Assembly (NCBI GenBank): GCA_003153875.1
Contig: PMBY01000351.1
Coordinates: 125-6,169 of the forward strand
Source: Myxococcales bacterium
GTDB taxonomy: Bacteria; Myxococcota; Polyangia; Fen-1088
Direction of reading: 5' to 3'
Length of the DNA: 6,045 bases
In this document: in pieces, positions 1 to 6,045 of the stretch
How the letters are laid out: the number at the start of each line of letters is the position of its first letter
How positions within the stretch are numbered: the first letter of the stretch is position 1
Program-made: the position numbers and the translations under genes
Notes under the pieces: model-generated
Database searches by the model: none
The model's input: only the letters and a program-made list of their open reading frames with translations
Told to the model about the DNA's origin: nothing

Positions 1-902
1 TGATGGATTCCCGACGAGTGCGCGAAGGCGTTGCTGCCCACCACCGCCTTGTTGGGCTGGACCGGCATGCCGCATAGATCGCGCACCAGGCGGCTAGTGC
101 GCATGATTTCGGTGGTGGCCACGTTGCAGGTCACATTCAGGTAGTCCTTGCGCACCTTCATGATCATTACGACCTCTTCCAAGGCCGCGTTGCCGGCGCG
201 TTCGCCGATGCCGTTGATGGTGCATTCCACCTGGCGCGCGCCGTGCTTGACCGCAGTGATGGAGTTGGCCGTGGCCATGCCCAGATCGTTGTGACAGTGG
301 ACCGCGATGATGGCCTTGTCCACGTTGGGCACGTTGTTCATCAGGTTGTCGATGATGGCTCCGAAGATCTCCGGCGTGGTGTAACCGACGGTGTCGGGAA
401 TGTTGATGGTGCTGGCGCCGTTCTTGATGGCGGTTTCCACCACCCGGCACAGGAATTCGGGCTCGGTGCGGCCGGCGTCCTCGGCCGAAAACTGCACGTC
501 GTCGCACTTGCTACGCGCCAGCTTCACGCTTTGGGTGACCAGAGCCAGGATTTCGTCGGGCGTACGGTGCAGCTTCTTTTCCCGGTGGATGGTCGAGGTG
601 CCGATGAAGGTATGGATGCGGGGGCGTTCGGCGGGCTTGACCGCCTTGGCGCAGGTGAGGATGTCCTTTTCCACCGCGCGGGCCAGACCGCAAATGGCGG
701 GGCCCTTGATCTCGCGGGCAATGGTTTCCACGGATTCGAAATCGCCCGGCGAGGAAATGGGAAAGCCGGCTTCGATGACATCCACCTGCAAAGCGGCGAG
801 CTGCCTCGCGATGCGGATTTTTTGCTGAACCGACAAGCTGGCCGGCAAGGCTTGCTCACCGTCGCGCAGGGTGGTGTCGAAGATGACGACTCTATTTTTC
901 AT
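1..902 (-). CDS. leuA: 2-isopropylmalate synthase, N-terminal part (3' end beyond window)
   Basis: LeuA condenses acetyl-CoA with 2-oxoisovalerate to 2-isopropylmalate, the first committed step of leucine synthesis, in the cytoplasm. The 300 codons present cover the HMGL-like TIM barrel. They open with [19 protein letters not shown], where R13 and D14 are the catalytic arginine and a metal ligand. Further on are [32 protein letters not shown], the metal-binding pair H202-x-H204 (AVHCHNDLG), NGIGERAGN, and AFAHSSGIH at the window edge. Numbering and motifs match E. coli-type LeuA almost without gaps; that family is about 515-525 residues, so the C-terminal allosteric domain lies outside the window. 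The ATG at 902-900 is preferred because a GGAG sits 7 bases upstream and the length before IFDTTLRDG matches E. coli. An in-frame ATG at 947-945 would add 15 residues but has no comparable ribosome site. mutH lies 72 bases upstream on the same strand. Confidence 0.97.
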   Translation of the reverse strand, partial: MKNRVVIFDTTLRDGEQALPASLSVQQKIRIARQLAALQVDVIEAGFPISSPGDFESVETIAREIKGPAICGLARAVEKDILTCAKAVKPAERPRIHTFIGTSTIHREKKLHRTPDEILALVTQSVKLARSKCDDVQFSAEDAGRTEPEFLCRVVETAIKNGASTINIPDTVGYTTPEIFGAIIDNLMNNVPNVDKAIIAVHCHNDLGMATANSITAVKHGARQVECTINGIGERAGNAALEEVVMIMKVRKDYLNVTCNVATTEIMRTSRLVRDLCGMPVQPNKAVVGSNAFAHSSGIH

Positions 903-909
903 GATGGCA

Positions 910-913
910 CTCC
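910..913 (-). promoter_or_regulatory. Ribosome binding site of leuA
   Basis: GGAG on the minus strand, 7 bases before the ATG at 902-900. It favours that start over the in-frame ATG at 947-945, which has no comparable purine run in front of it. Confidence 0.7.
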
Positions 914-929
914 GTTGGGGACGTTCGAA

Positions 930-960
930 CTCGGCGCGGCCGAGCATACGTCCATCGGCC
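930..960 (-). promoter_or_regulatory. Two mutually exclusive hairpins in the leuA leader
   Basis: The mutH-leuA gap holds a perfect 6-bp stem with a 3-base loop (CTCGGC-CGC-GCCGAG on the minus strand, 930-944). An alternative 6-bp stem pairs GGCCGA (955-960) with TCGGCC (938-943) across an 11-base loop. The two share bases, so only one can form at a time. No T-run follows, so this is not an intrinsic terminator as it stands. A role in leuA control is conjecture, and GC-rich DNA makes such stems by chance. Confidence 0.3.
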
Positions 961-974
961 CGGCCAGGCGAGCG

Positions 975-1676
975 TCATTTGCCGCGCAGGATTCGCGCTA
1001 CGAACGCGGGACGCAGATAGAAGCCGCACTTCCCGATCTGGGTGGGCTCGCCGGTCGGGCCAAAGGCTCGGCGCCGGTCGGCGGCGTTGCGACCCTTGGG
1101 GCGCACTTGCAGGACTTGTCCTTGGTGGCCGGTGATGGCGGCGCCGCGCCCGCGCCGGAAGTAGCTGCGCACGAACAGCTCGAAATCCGCGCGCAGTAGG
1201 GCTTGCTCGTCGGCCGAGGGCGTCCACAATCTAACCGCTACGACCCGGCGATCGCCGACTGAGTCCTCGTCACCGGAAACTTCCAGCCCCACCCACAGCA
1301 CCTGGCTGAGTTTTTTGCGCAGATAGCTTGTCTCCCACGATTCGCCGGCGATCACGATGGGATCGATCTGGCACACGGCGGTTGATTCGCGCGAGACCAA
1401 GTTGCGGTCAACCGGCACGGTCTTGAGTTCGATGCCCAGCGCTGCGAAATCCTGACCACGACCGGGGCCATCGCCCGCCCCCAGCTCACGCTCGATGATC
1501 TGTCCTGACCAACCCTTGGTGTGCACACGCCCCGCGGGCACGGGCAAGCCCAGTCCATCGGCCAGCTCGGCCAGGGTCACGCCCACCAAAGCGCGCGCAT
1601 GCGCCAGCAGCCGCTCTCGCGCGGCGATGATCGAAAGTTCGGCGCCCGCCGTCCCCTCTGTGTCCTCTCCTCTCAA
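975..1676 (-). CDS. mutH: MutH-type methyl-directed mismatch-repair endonuclease
   Basis: In E. coli, MutH is activated by MutS and MutL and nicks the unmethylated strand at hemimethylated GATC. This 233-residue protein is close in length to E. coli MutH (229) and follows it along its whole length: a helical N-terminus (ERLLAHARALVGVTLAELA), KGWSGQIIERELGA, QDFAALGIELKTVPVD, SWETSYLRKKLSQVLWV, LQVRPKG and KCGFYLRPAF. Aligned by eye with E. coli, the active-site residues E62, D76, E83 and K85 correspond to E56, D70, E77 and K79. R192 and K194 correspond to R184 and K186, and Y220 to Y212, the residue linked to methylation sensing. All are present, so the protein looks functional. The start is TTG at 1676-1674, the only common start codon between the upstream in-frame stop and the conserved domain, with GAGG 8 bases in front. 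A Sau3AI-like restriction enzyme is less likely: that enzyme is about twice as long and no methyltransferase gene is adjacent. Confidence 0.93.
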   Translation of the reverse strand: MRGEDTEGTAGAELSIIAARERLLAHARALVGVTLAELADGLGLPVPAGRVHTKGWSGQIIERELGAGDGPGRGQDFAALGIELKTVPVDRNLVSRESTAVCQIDPIVIAGESWETSYLRKKLSQVLWVGLEVSGDEDSVGDRRVVAVRLWTPSADEQALLRADFELFVRSYFRRGRGAAITGHQGQVLQVRPKGRNAADRRRAFGPTGEPTQIGKCGFYLRPAFVARILRGK

Positions 1677-1688
1677 CTCTGTGTCCTC
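1656..1688 (-). repeat. Twelve-base direct repeat spanning the mutH start
   Basis: GAGGACACAGAG occurs twice on the minus strand, at 1688-1677 and 1667-1656, with a 21-base period. The first copy ends directly before the TTG start and carries the ribosome site. The second encodes residues 4-7 (EDTE). The 21-base period keeps the frame, so a duplication would have added codons without disrupting translation. Confidence 0.75.
1685..1688 (-). promoter_or_regulatory. Ribosome binding site of mutH, supporting the TTG start
   Basis: GAGG on the minus strand, 8 bases before the TTG at 1676-1674. No ATG or GTG lies in this frame between the upstream TGA, inside the preceding gene's last codons, and the conserved MutH domain, so this site decides the start. 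Confidence 0.55.
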
Positions 1689-1689
1689 A

Positions 1690-1701
1690 GCCGCGCGCGG
1701 C
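1690..1701. repeat. Perfect 12-base GC palindrome between the TPR gene and mutH
   Basis: GCCGCGCGCGGC is fully self-complementary and lies in the 73-base gap after the TPR gene stop, just upstream of the mutH ribosome site. There is no T-run after it on the minus strand, so I do not call it a terminator. As a cruciform or RNA hairpin it has almost no loop, and in GC-rich DNA it may be chance. Confidence 0.4.
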
Positions 1702-1749
1702 CAGTGCGTTGAACTCGCCCGCCGAGCTGCGGCTGCAACCCTGGACCAA

Positions 1750-2643
1750 TCAGAACCGGCCGCGGGCGCTCAGGGTCAAACCGCCGGGCGTCCAACCCAT
1801 GCCCACGGAAGTGTCGTCGGACGAGCTGTTGCCGCCGCTGGAGTAGAGGCGATAGAGCAGCACGGCCTCGACGGCAGCAACCGCGCCGGCAACTCCGAAC
1901 ATGATGTACGATGCGTACGCTTCGGTCTTGGCGCTATCCCAAGAGGACTTGGCGGTGTTGACGTCAGTCGAGGGGGAGTTGGCCTTGTTCATATCACTGC
2001 GTGCCATGAAGTTCGGGATCCAGGCCGCGGCAAACACCGCGACAGCCGCGCCACCGACTACCCACTCGGCGATGTGGCTGGATTCGCGAGGTTCAGGGAC
2101 CGGTTGGGTCACGTGAGGCGGCGGCTCGATGGGGAGAGGCTTCTCTATCTTCGTGGGTGGCTCCACGGCAACCTCAGGCTTTTCCTCGCCCGCGGCAGGT
2201 TCGGTGGTCGCTGGCTCTCCCCCGACGATGGACTCTTTAACTTGATTGATCTTGGCTTCCAGTTCCGTGATCTTGGCCTGGACTTCGTCCTTGTCCTGGG
2301 CGTCGGCCTTCAAGGTCAGATAGGCCTTGTAGGACCTCAGGGCCAGCTCCAGGTCGCCTGAACGCTCGGCGACACGTCCGAGATTGTAGGCCGTGAAGGC
2401 GTGGGCCACCATCTTCATGGAGCAGGCATAGGCTTTTACGGCATCGACGTCGTTTCCGGCGTTTTCGGCCGCCTCGGCCCGTGCGAACCATTCCTTGGCC
2501 AGGGCCCGTCGCTCGTCAGTCCGATCCGGCGAGCTGGTCGGGCACTCGGCCGCGCGAACGGCCGCAGCGCTGAGAAGCGTCAGGCCGCAAACCAGGAGGG
2601 ACAGCGGAAGCGATAAAGACCGGGAAACGCGCGAATGTTTCAT
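1750..2643 (-). CDS. Exported TPR and coiled-coil protein with two hydrophobic segments
   Basis: I do not recognise a named gene. The 297 residues begin with a Sec signal peptide (hydrophobic core 10-28, likely cut after VRA at 29-31). Residues 45-112 form about two TPR-like helical hairpins (ALAKEWFARAEAAENAGN, then YNLGRVAERSGDLELALRSYKAYL), and a charged coiled-coil helix follows at about 115-138. Residues 142-188 are a Pro/Glu-rich linker, as in proteins that cross the periplasm. Hydrophobic segments lie at about 191-211 and 244-266, and the chain ends LSARGRF. The layout resembles TPR proteins that are numerous in myxobacteria; their molecular role is mostly unknown, and a scaffold or assembly role in the envelope is only a guess. 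The ATG at 2643-2641 is chosen because the signal peptide begins there; a TTG at 2655 would add four residues. It may head an operon with mutH and leuA, driven by the TATAAT box at 2733-2738. Confidence 0.85.
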   Translation of the reverse strand: MKHSRVSRSLSLPLSLLVCGLTLLSAAAVRAAECPTSSPDRTDERRALAKEWFARAEAAENAGNDVDAVKAYACSMKMVAHAFTAYNLGRVAERSGDLELALRSYKAYLTLKADAQDKDEVQAKITELEAKINQVKESIVGGEPATTEPAAGEEKPEVAVEPPTKIEKPLPIEPPPHVTQPVPEPRESSHIAEWVVGGAAVAVFAAAWIPNFMARSDMNKANSPSTDVNTAKSSWDSAKTEAYASYIMFGVAGAVAAVEAVLLYRLYSSGGNSSSDDTSVGMGWTPGGLTLSARGRF

Positions 2644-2652
2644 GGCTCTTAC

Positions 2653-2688
2653 CAAAGCTCAAAATGGGTTGGGCCGGCTTTGCTTGAG
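2653..2688 (-). promoter_or_regulatory. Possible pseudoknot in the leader of the TPR gene
   Basis: On the minus strand CTCAA (2688-2684) can pair with TTGAG (2662-2658), and CAAAGC (2682-2677) with GCTTTG (2658-2653). The order is A, B, A', B', the topology of an H-type pseudoknot, with one shared base. It ends 9 bases before the ATG, where it could mask the ribosome site, which is itself poor. The stems are short and may be coincidental. Confidence 0.2.
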
Positions 2689-2732
2689 ACGCGATGGTTC
2701 TCGTGAAAAGGGTACGCTGGGCACTAACGGCC

Positions 2733-2738
2733 ATTATA
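2733..2738 (-). promoter_or_regulatory. Consensus -10 box for the TPR-mutH-leuA genes
   Basis: A perfect TATAAT on the minus strand, in the largest gap of the window and in an AT-richer patch. It predicts a transcript start near 2727-2725 and a leader of about 83 bases before the ATG at 2643. At the usual spacing the -35 region (around TACGGG, about 2756-2761) does not match TTGACA, so the promoter may rely on an activator or another sigma factor context. Confidence 0.5.
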
Positions 2739-2823
2739 CCTGAATCTGTCGCGGACCCGTATCTAGAGCCGTCATGAAACGCCGCCAGAGTGCATCATCA
2801 CACGTCGCCCTGATCGGCGCCAG

Positions 2824-4659
2824 TCATGGGCTGGGGGCGGCCGCTCGCTCCGCCGTCCACGAGCCATAGACGATTGCGCTTCCGCTGCGGTTCTTGAAGA
2901 TGGCCGACCAGACGCCCGGTCCTCCCAAGCCGTAGGATGTGCTGCCCAGCGCTTCGGCATGGCCGTCGCCATCGCGATCGACAATCGGGGCTGAGCCGGA
3001 CAAGAAGAAGTCGAGATCCTGTCCGTCCAGCTCAGAGAAGCTTGTGTCCAGGCGCTGCACGAGAGCCTTGAGGCCCGCCAGGCAGGCCGCGCTCACGCAG
3101 CCGGGGGCCTGCTCCACTTCGGCGCACAGGAGCGAATCCAAGGCGTCGCAGCCTCGCAACACGGTCCCACTGTCGTCGCGCGTTGCCAGGTTCACCAGGG
3201 CTTCGACGAAGGCACTCACGCCTGCAACTTGAACACCCAAACGGGGTGCCAGGCTGTATGCGGCGAAGGCGAAGCGGGCGGCCGACCCCAGTTCCAGGGT
3301 GAAACCGTGGGGCTGGGCAGGGGGAACGCTGATATTGAGTTCACCGGCCAGGGACACGCCCGACGCGAACTCGGCTTCCGGCGCAGGGGGCGCCAGGGCC
3401 GACATGGGGATGGACGAATGGATGGCGGTGCTCGGGAGAGCGAGGGCGGTGAGTTGATGATCGATGTTGAACACATTGGTGGCGCCGGTGGCGGTCACCG
3501 TGAGTGTCGACTCGACAGTGAGACCGGTCAAATACTGGCCGAGTTCATCGGGCAGGTCCGTCAGTCGCCAAGCATCGAGAGAGGCGGCGGGGAACAGGGC
3601 GTAGACTCTTGCGTCCAGGCTGAGGCGATCCGCGCAGGCGGAAGATGCATCGGTCACAGCCCGGCGCGCAGTCAGCAATGCGCCCAGCTCCCCTTCGCCC
3701 CCGTCGACCGGCTGGCAGTCAAGCGGATCCTCCGCGCTGGAGCCACTCAGGGCATCGATGGTGCAGTCGAGCCACAATCGCGCCGGGTCGCAGGCGTCGC
3801 TGGACAGGTCGCGCCACGGTTTCTGCGCGGACCCAGTTCCTGGCAGCGGCGTTCCGAAGGGAAACTGGGACACGGCGAGAAACCTGCCCTCGGGCGAGGG
3901 GTAGAGTCGTGCCAGCGGCAGCAGGACACGCGTAGGCTGTTGAGCGGACAAGCTGGCGCCAAACACGTCCGTGCATCCTTCGCTCACCACGGTGCCTTGG
4001 GAGTCGACGGCCTGGCCCACAACCGCGTGGACACCGCTGGTGACAACATTGGTGAAGGTTGCGGGAGTCACCGTTCGCATCCCGCGCAAGGGAGGTGCTG
4101 GATGTGCCAACGATACCTTGCTGCAAAACGTGTCGTCGTAGAAGTAGATGCGGATCTTGGCGACGGGGTCGATGGGCGACTGGTCAAGGATGACGGGCAC
4201 GATCTCCACGCTGGCAAGCGCGACGGAAGTGACGAAGATCGGGATATCCAGGGTCGGGGCGTCTCCAGCCGAGGCTCTCACCTTGAAGGCCAGTGGTTTC
4301 TGTTTTGTTAGCCCTTGGCCGGCAATGACCTGCAGGGTGACTGCGCCATCGTCGTCGGTGATGGCACTGGAAGACGAGAGCTGCGCGCCCCCGGAGCCGG
4401 GCGTGTTTGGATCGTCCACGATGGAGAAATGCATCACCGCGCCTGGCACAGCTTCCCCCTGGAGCCCCCGCACGTGGAACACGAGCTGCCGACTCCCGAA
4501 CGGTTGGATGGCCACCGTGTCTGACGTCGCCTCGATGGAGGCCGGCTCTATCACTGCTGCATCCGGCAGAGGCAGGAGAGTGCGACTGGAGCACGCCACG
4601 GCCAGCGCGACCAGCAGCGCCCCGCGCCCGCGAGCAGGAAGGTTTGCGAAGGATCCCAT
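2824..4659 (-). CDS. Predicted cysteine-rich lipoprotein with an Ig-like domain
   Basis: I do not recognise a named family. The 611-residue chain starts with an arginine-containing n-region and a hydrophobic stretch ending in a lipobox (LAVAC, lipidated C23, followed by Ser-Ser, so sorting to the outer membrane is plausible). Residues 45-150 look like a Big_1/invasin-type Ig-like fold: GEAVPGAVMHFSIVDD, then a TDDDGAVTLQVIAG turn and a KVRASAG strand. A second beta-rich part spans about 151-250 (HAVVGQAVDSQGTVVSEGC). The rest has ten further cysteines (179, 229, 290, 299, 315, 342, 504, 512, 521, 526), an even number that suits disulfides outside the cytoplasm. A DxDxDG calcium-type loop lies at 561-566 near the C-terminus. 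The ATG at 4659-4657 is chosen because the signal peptide begins there; a longer reading from 4770 would run into dnaE. No clear ribosome site is seen. It diverges from dnaE. A surface or adhesion role is only suggested by the Ig-like fold. Confidence 0.85.
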   Translation of the reverse strand: MGSFANLPARGRGALLVALAVACSSRTLLPLPDAAVIEPASIEATSDTVAIQPFGSRQLVFHVRGLQGEAVPGAVMHFSIVDDPNTPGSGGAQLSSSSAITDDDGAVTLQVIAGQGLTKQKPLAFKVRASAGDAPTLDIPIFVTSVALASVEIVPVILDQSPIDPVAKIRIYFYDDTFCSKVSLAHPAPPLRGMRTVTPATFTNVVTSGVHAVVGQAVDSQGTVVSEGCTDVFGASLSAQQPTRVLLPLARLYPSPEGRFLAVSQFPFGTPLPGTGSAQKPWRDLSSDACDPARLWLDCTIDALSGSSAEDPLDCQPVDGGEGELGALLTARRAVTDASSACADRLSLDARVYALFPAASLDAWRLTDLPDELGQYLTGLTVESTLTVTATGATNVFNIDHQLTALALPSTAIHSSIPMSALAPPAPEAEFASGVSLAGELNISVPPAQPHGFTLELGSAARFAFAAYSLAPRLGVQVAGVSAFVEALVNLATRDDSGTVLRGCDALDSLLCAEVEQAPGCVSAACLAGLKALVQRLDTSFSELDGQDLDFFLSGSAPIVDRDGDGHAEALGSTSYGLGGPGVWSAIFKNRSGSAIVYGSWTAERAAAPSP

Positions 4660-4736
4660 GCGACCGAGGACGAAAGCTACCACAGCTTCGCGTCGTTGAT
4701 CTTGCCGCCCAGGGCGGGTAGACCGGGGCGAGAAAA
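4660..4736. promoter_or_regulatory. Divergent intergenic region between the lipoprotein gene and dnaE
   Basis: These 77 bases must hold, or abut, the start signals of both genes. An imperfect inverted repeat (CGAAAGCT-ACCAC-AGCTTCG, 4671-4690) lies near its middle. For dnaE, a TTGATC (4696-4701) and a TAGACC (4719-4724) are 17 bases apart, but the second matches TATAAT poorly and would leave almost no leader. I see no strong promoter in either direction, so the dnaE promoter remains unassigned. Confidence 0.3.
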
Positions 4737-6045
4737 ATGGCCGAGTTCGCCCACCTCCATCTGCACACACAGTACAGCCTGCTGGACGGGGCGATCCGCC
4801 TCGACGAGCTGTTTCCCCGCCTGCTTTCGCTGGGCATGAAACAGGTGGCCATGACCGACCACGGCAACCTGTTCGGAGCTCTGCAGTTCTACGAGAAGGC
4901 GAAAAAGCACGGGGTGAAGCCCATCCTGGGCTGCGAAACCTACGTGGCCCCGGATCGGCTGGAGAAGACCGAGCGCAAGAGCCATCATTTGGTGCTTCTG
5001 GCCAAGGACAACGTGGGTTGGAAGAACCTTGCGTACTTAAACTCGATGGCCTACCTGGAAGGCTTCTATTACAACCCGCGCATCGACAAGAAGCTCCTGC
5101 GCGCGCACAGTGAGGGGCTGATCGGCATGTCGGCGTGCTTGGGCGGCGAGGTGGCGCAAACCATCATGCGCGCCGGGGCGGGGCCCGCCGAGGTCGTGGC
5201 GCGTGAGTACGAGGACATTCTGGGCAAGGGGAACTTTTTTCTGGAGATCCAGCCCAACGGATTGCCCGACCAAGAAAAGGTCAACGGTGAGCTCATCGCC
5301 ATGTCGGCGCGCACGGGAATTCCCCTGGTGGCCACCAACGATTGTCACTACCTGGACCGGCAGGATGCGCGCGCCCAGGAGGTTCTGATGTGCGTGGAGC
5401 AGGGGCGTACGCTCAGCGACGAGAAGCGGCTGCACCACGACACCGACGCGTACTACTTGAAGTCGCCTTCGGAGATGGCGATGCACTTCCGCGACGTGCC
5501 CCAGGCGCTGGAAAACGCGGCCCGCATCGCCGACTCGTGCGAGGTGACGTTCGATCTAAGCCAGACCCACCTGCCGCGCTTCCAGGTGCCCGAGGGCTAC
5601 GATGCCGAAAGTTACCTGGCCGAGCTGGCGCAAAAGGGTCTGGAGAAACGCCTGCAGGCGATGCAGGCCCATGGCCAGCAGGTGGACCCCGATCAGTACC
5701 GTGCCCGCCTGGCGCTTGAACTGGGCGTGATCCAGAAGATGGCGTTTTCTGGCTACTTCCTCATCGTCTGGGACTTCATCCGTTTTGCCAAAGAGAGCGG
5801 AATTCCGGTCGGACCGGGGCGCGGCTCAGGCGCCGGCTCGCTGGTGGCGTACTCGGTGTGCATCACTGACATCGATCCCATCGTCAACAAGCTGCTGTTC
5901 GAGCGCTTCCTCAACTCGGAACGCGTGTCCATGCCGGACTTCGACGTGGACTACTGCATGAACCGGCGCGACGAGGTGATCGCCTACGTCACCGAGAAAT
6001 ACGGCAAGAACAACGTCGGCCAGAACGTGACCAAGCACCAGAAGA
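4737..6045 (+). CDS. dnaE: DNA polymerase III alpha subunit, N-terminal part (3' end beyond window)
   Basis: DnaE is the catalytic subunit of the replicative polymerase. The 436 codons present give the PHP domain (about 1-270) and the start of the C-family polymerase core, out of roughly 1,150-1,200 expected. The PHP domain keeps all nine metal ligands known from Mycobacterium tuberculosis DnaE1: H8, H10, D17, H42, E67, H84, C134, D202 and H204, so it may bind metal and proofread. The core shows [25 protein letters not shown] and MPDFDVDYC, with catalytic D401 and D403, the same numbers as in E. coli. The ATG at 4737 is the only choice: an in-frame TAG stands at 4719-4721. A purine run (GGGGCGAG, 4725-4732) sits 4 bases upstream as a modest ribosome site. 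The last residues, QNVTKHQK at 429-436, depart from the usual QIITFGxM there. It is single-copy DnaE1-like rather than the ImuA/ImuB-linked DnaE2, judging from the intact PHP domain and the absence of those neighbours. Confidence 0.97.
   Translation, partial: MAEFAHLHLHTQYSLLDGAIRLDELFPRLLSLGMKQVAMTDHGNLFGALQFYEKAKKHGVKPILGCETYVAPDRLEKTERKSHHLVLLAKDNVGWKNLAYLNSMAYLEGFYYNPRIDKKLLRAHSEGLIGMSACLGGEVAQTIMRAGAGPAEVVAREYEDILGKGNFFLEIQPNGLPDQEKVNGELIAMSARTGIPLVATNDCHYLDRQDARAQEVLMCVEQGRTLSDEKRLHHDTDAYYLKSPSEMAMHFRDVPQALENAARIADSCEVTFDLSQTHLPRFQVPEGYDAESYLAELAQKGLEKRLQAMQAHGQQVDPDQYRARLALELGVIQKMAFSGYFLIVWDFIRFAKESGIPVGPGRGSGAGSLVAYSVCITDIDPIVNKLLFERFLNSERVSMPDFDVDYCMNRRDEVIAYVTEKYGKNNVGQNVTKHQK

Noticed and set aside
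243..1199. A 318-codon open frame on the plus strand
   Set aside because: It is antisense to leuA and mutH, both of which have clear catalytic motifs. The translation is of low complexity, typical of a shadow frame.
975..1676. Restriction-modification system built around the MutH-fold nuclease
   Set aside because: No methyltransferase or specificity gene lies next to it; neighbours are leuA and an envelope protein. The length and the Y220 methyl-sensing position fit repair MutH rather than Sau3AI.
1495..2361. A 288-codon open frame on the plus strand
   Set aside because: It is antisense to the end of the TPR gene and the start of mutH, crosses their gap, and has no family resemblance.
2741..2823. 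Intrinsic terminator after the lipoprotein gene
   Set aside because: Only short 4-bp stems (CGCC...GGCG near 2805-2818) without a T-run on the minus strand are visible, so termination here cannot be supported.
3229..4311. A 360-codon open frame on the plus strand
   Set aside because: It lies entirely antisense to the lipoprotein gene. Its translation is rich in Gly and Arg with no recognisable motif, and the minus-strand gene has a signal peptide and a recognisable domain. High GC content keeps antisense frames open.
4660..4770. Upstream extension of the lipoprotein gene to 4770, overlapping dnaE
   Set aside because: The extra 37 residues are basic and unstructured, would bury the signal peptide inside the chain, and would overlap the confident dnaE start.
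1..6045. CRISPR array, tRNA, rRNA, insertion sequence or prophage
   Set aside because: I saw no regularly spaced repeats, no tRNA-like cloverleaf, no transposase motifs and no terminal inverted repeats. Nearly all the sequence is explained by the five genes.

Overview
The window is ordinary-looking chromosomal DNA with high GC content (roughly 60-65 % by eye). It is densely coding, with five protein genes and no RNA gene, insertion sequence, phage gene or CRISPR array that I can see. Four genes lie on the minus strand and one on the plus strand. No non-coding gap exceeds about 180 bases. The organism looks like a Gram-negative, deltaproteobacterial or Myxococcota-type bacterium. The reasons are a lipoprotein signal peptide, a secreted TPR protein with a Pro-rich linker and a C-terminal GRF tail of a kind common in myxobacteria, and a DnaE with an intact PHP domain, unlike the degenerate PHP domain of Escherichia coli. 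This assignment is an inference from the protein sequences, not a measured phylogeny.

Layout. From right to left on the minus strand: a 611-residue predicted lipoprotein with an Ig-like domain and many cysteines (4659 to 2824); a 180-base gap holding a perfect TATAAT box; a 297-residue exported TPR/coiled-coil protein with two hydrophobic segments (2643 to 1750); a MutH-type mismatch-repair endonuclease (1676 to 975); and the N-terminal 300 codons of 2-isopropylmalate synthase LeuA (902 to the left edge). The last three are spaced by 73 and 72 bases with no clear intrinsic terminator, so they may be co-transcribed. Diverging from the lipoprotein across 77 bases is dnaE, the replicative polymerase alpha subunit (4737 to the right edge), of which 436 codons are present.

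How the genes fit together. dnaE (replication, with probable PHP proofreading) and mutH (strand incision in methyl-directed mismatch repair) both bear on replication fidelity, but they lie about 3 kb apart in opposite orientation, so no functional cluster can be claimed. leuA is a biosynthetic gene. The two envelope proteins have no recognisable partner here.

The most notable observation is a MutH with every key residue I could place by comparison with E. coli MutH, sitting in a genome whose other genes do not look enterobacterial. A second point is an odd stretch at the right edge of dnaE, where a normally conserved motif is replaced by charged and polar residues. I found no convincing undescribed multi-gene system.
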